From an uncultured Succinatimonas sp. (GTDB taxonomy: Bacteria; Pseudomonadota; Gammaproteobacteria; Enterobacterales; Succinivibrionaceae), in contig CALBLB010000229.1 of assembly GCA_937896115.1 (NCBI GenBank), positions 1-5,657 on the forward strand: a DNA stretch of 5,657 nt, in the 5' to 3' direction. Positions 5,218 through 5,657 of the stretch are shown here, in pieces. The notes beneath the pieces were generated by a model. That model made no database searches and was not told the DNA's origin. It saw only the letters and a program-made list of their open reading frames with translations. Within the stretch, counting starts at the first letter, position 1. Every line of letters starts with the position of its first letter. The position numbers and the translations under genes were made by a program.

Positions 5218-5619
5218 ACACTGGAAAAAATTTTTTCCCGTATGCAGGAACTGTACAACGGTTACCGTTTCAGCCCTTCTTGTGTTGATCCCGTGTTCAA
5301 TGCTTCAATGTGTCTTTTTTACCTCAGTATGTTGAGGCAGCTCTCTTACGAGCCTGAGAATATTCTTGATCCTTCTTTTGCACCGGATTTGTCGAAAATA
5401 GATGGGATTTTAAGTTTTGGCGATCAAGCATTGGTTGCCAGGATCGTAAATGACGCCATCAAAGGTATACCCATACCTTTTGGCATGCTATCCCAAAATA
5501 TCAATCTGAATAACCTGCATGAATTCAATGAACAGGATCTGCTTTCAGCGCTTATCTACTTTGGTTTTTTAACCTATACAGGTGAAGGAAATGCGTTAAA
5601 GATTGGTAAATCCATCTAA
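5218..5619 (+). pseudogene. Internal fragment of an AAA-ATPase-like (PF09820/DUF1703-type) protein
   Basis: The frame reads LEKIFSRMQELYNGYRFSP, then VFNASMCLFYLSML, ENILDPSFAPDLSKIDGIL and LLSALIYFGFLTYTGEGNALKIGKSI. This matches the second half of the AAA-ATPase-like domain found in proteins that end in a PD-(D/E)XK nuclease-like domain (DUF1703). In the family YDGYRFS, a 'NP/NS...VLYFL' stretch, 'DPN...D..KL' and 'SLLFYLGLLT' occur in this order. The P-loop part (about 200 residues upstream) and the nuclease-like part downstream are both absent. Coding similarity begins before ATG 5242, at about 5218, right after an in-frame stop and the IS terminator. The fragment was probably cut on the left by the insertion sequence. 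The stop at 5617 coincides with the usual domain boundary. An expressed 126-residue product is possible but unlikely to be functional. Confidence 0.7.
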
Positions 5620-5620
5620 C

Positions 5621-5650
5621 CTTGATCGCCGATCCATAACTTTGATCGCC
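5621..5650 (+). repeat. Short direct repeat of TTGATCGCC, 20 bp apart
   Basis: TTGATCGCC occurs at 5622-5630 and 5642-5650, each preceded by C/T-rich bases (CTTGATCGCC, TTTGATCGCC). It lies directly after the stop of the AAA-ATPase-like fragment and runs to within a few bases of the window edge. It could be the start of a longer repeat array or a chance duplication. Confidence 0.4.
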
Positions 5651-5657
5651 TTTTTTC

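Overview
The window looks like a gammaproteobacterial chromosome. The evidence is a typical gammaproteobacterial SmpB, an adjacent tmRNA gene whose tag reads ANDETFALAA (close to the enterobacterial ANDENYALAA), and a chemotaxis receptor preceded by a FliA-type (sigma-28) promoter. An anaerobic Succinivibrionaceae-like host is possible from the style of the accessory genes, but that is a guess. The window divides into a core part (1 to about 1867) and an integrated accessory element (about 1868 to the end).

Core part: a methyl-accepting chemotaxis protein runs leftwards off the window edge (780 to 1, minus strand) and is cut inside its signalling tip. Divergently, smpB (985-1461) is followed after 43 bases by ssrA, the tmRNA gene (1505-1867). 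SmpB and tmRNA together form the trans-translation ribosome-rescue system. All tmRNA landmarks can be read: acceptor stem, resume codon, tag frame, and T-arm. The encoded 3' end is ACAA instead of ACCA.

Accessory part: a P4-family tyrosine integrase (2038-3180) starts 170 bases after the tmRNA 3' end and points the same way. This is the classic arrangement of a genomic island inserted at the 3' end of ssrA. Between the two lie four TGCCA motifs spaced exactly 10 bp apart, plus a fifth further upstream, which are candidate integrase arm sites. The other island end (attR) is not in the window.

After a large hairpin comes the most interesting cargo, a tightly coupled two-gene unit. The first gene (3270-3908) encodes a dCTP-deaminase-fold protein in which the catalytic glutamate is replaced by glutamine and which carries a C-terminal helical extension. 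The second (3905-4357, probably starting at GTG 3911) encodes a small protein with a cytosolic helical N-terminus and two C-terminal membrane segments. A nucleotide-binding, possibly non-catalytic sensor coupled to a membrane effector would fit a defence or toxin-like module. This is inference only.

The right side is eroded. A small minus-strand ORF of unknown function (4651-4409) ends in a strong terminator between the convergent genes. It abuts a C-terminal remnant of a DDE transposase (about 4637-5137, IS4/IS1634-like), followed by a terminator (5176-5199). Next is a central fragment of an AAA-ATPase-like/DUF1703-type protein (5218-5619) that has lost its P-loop part and its nuclease-like C-terminus. 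The window ends in a 20-bp-spaced direct repeat of TTGATCGCC.
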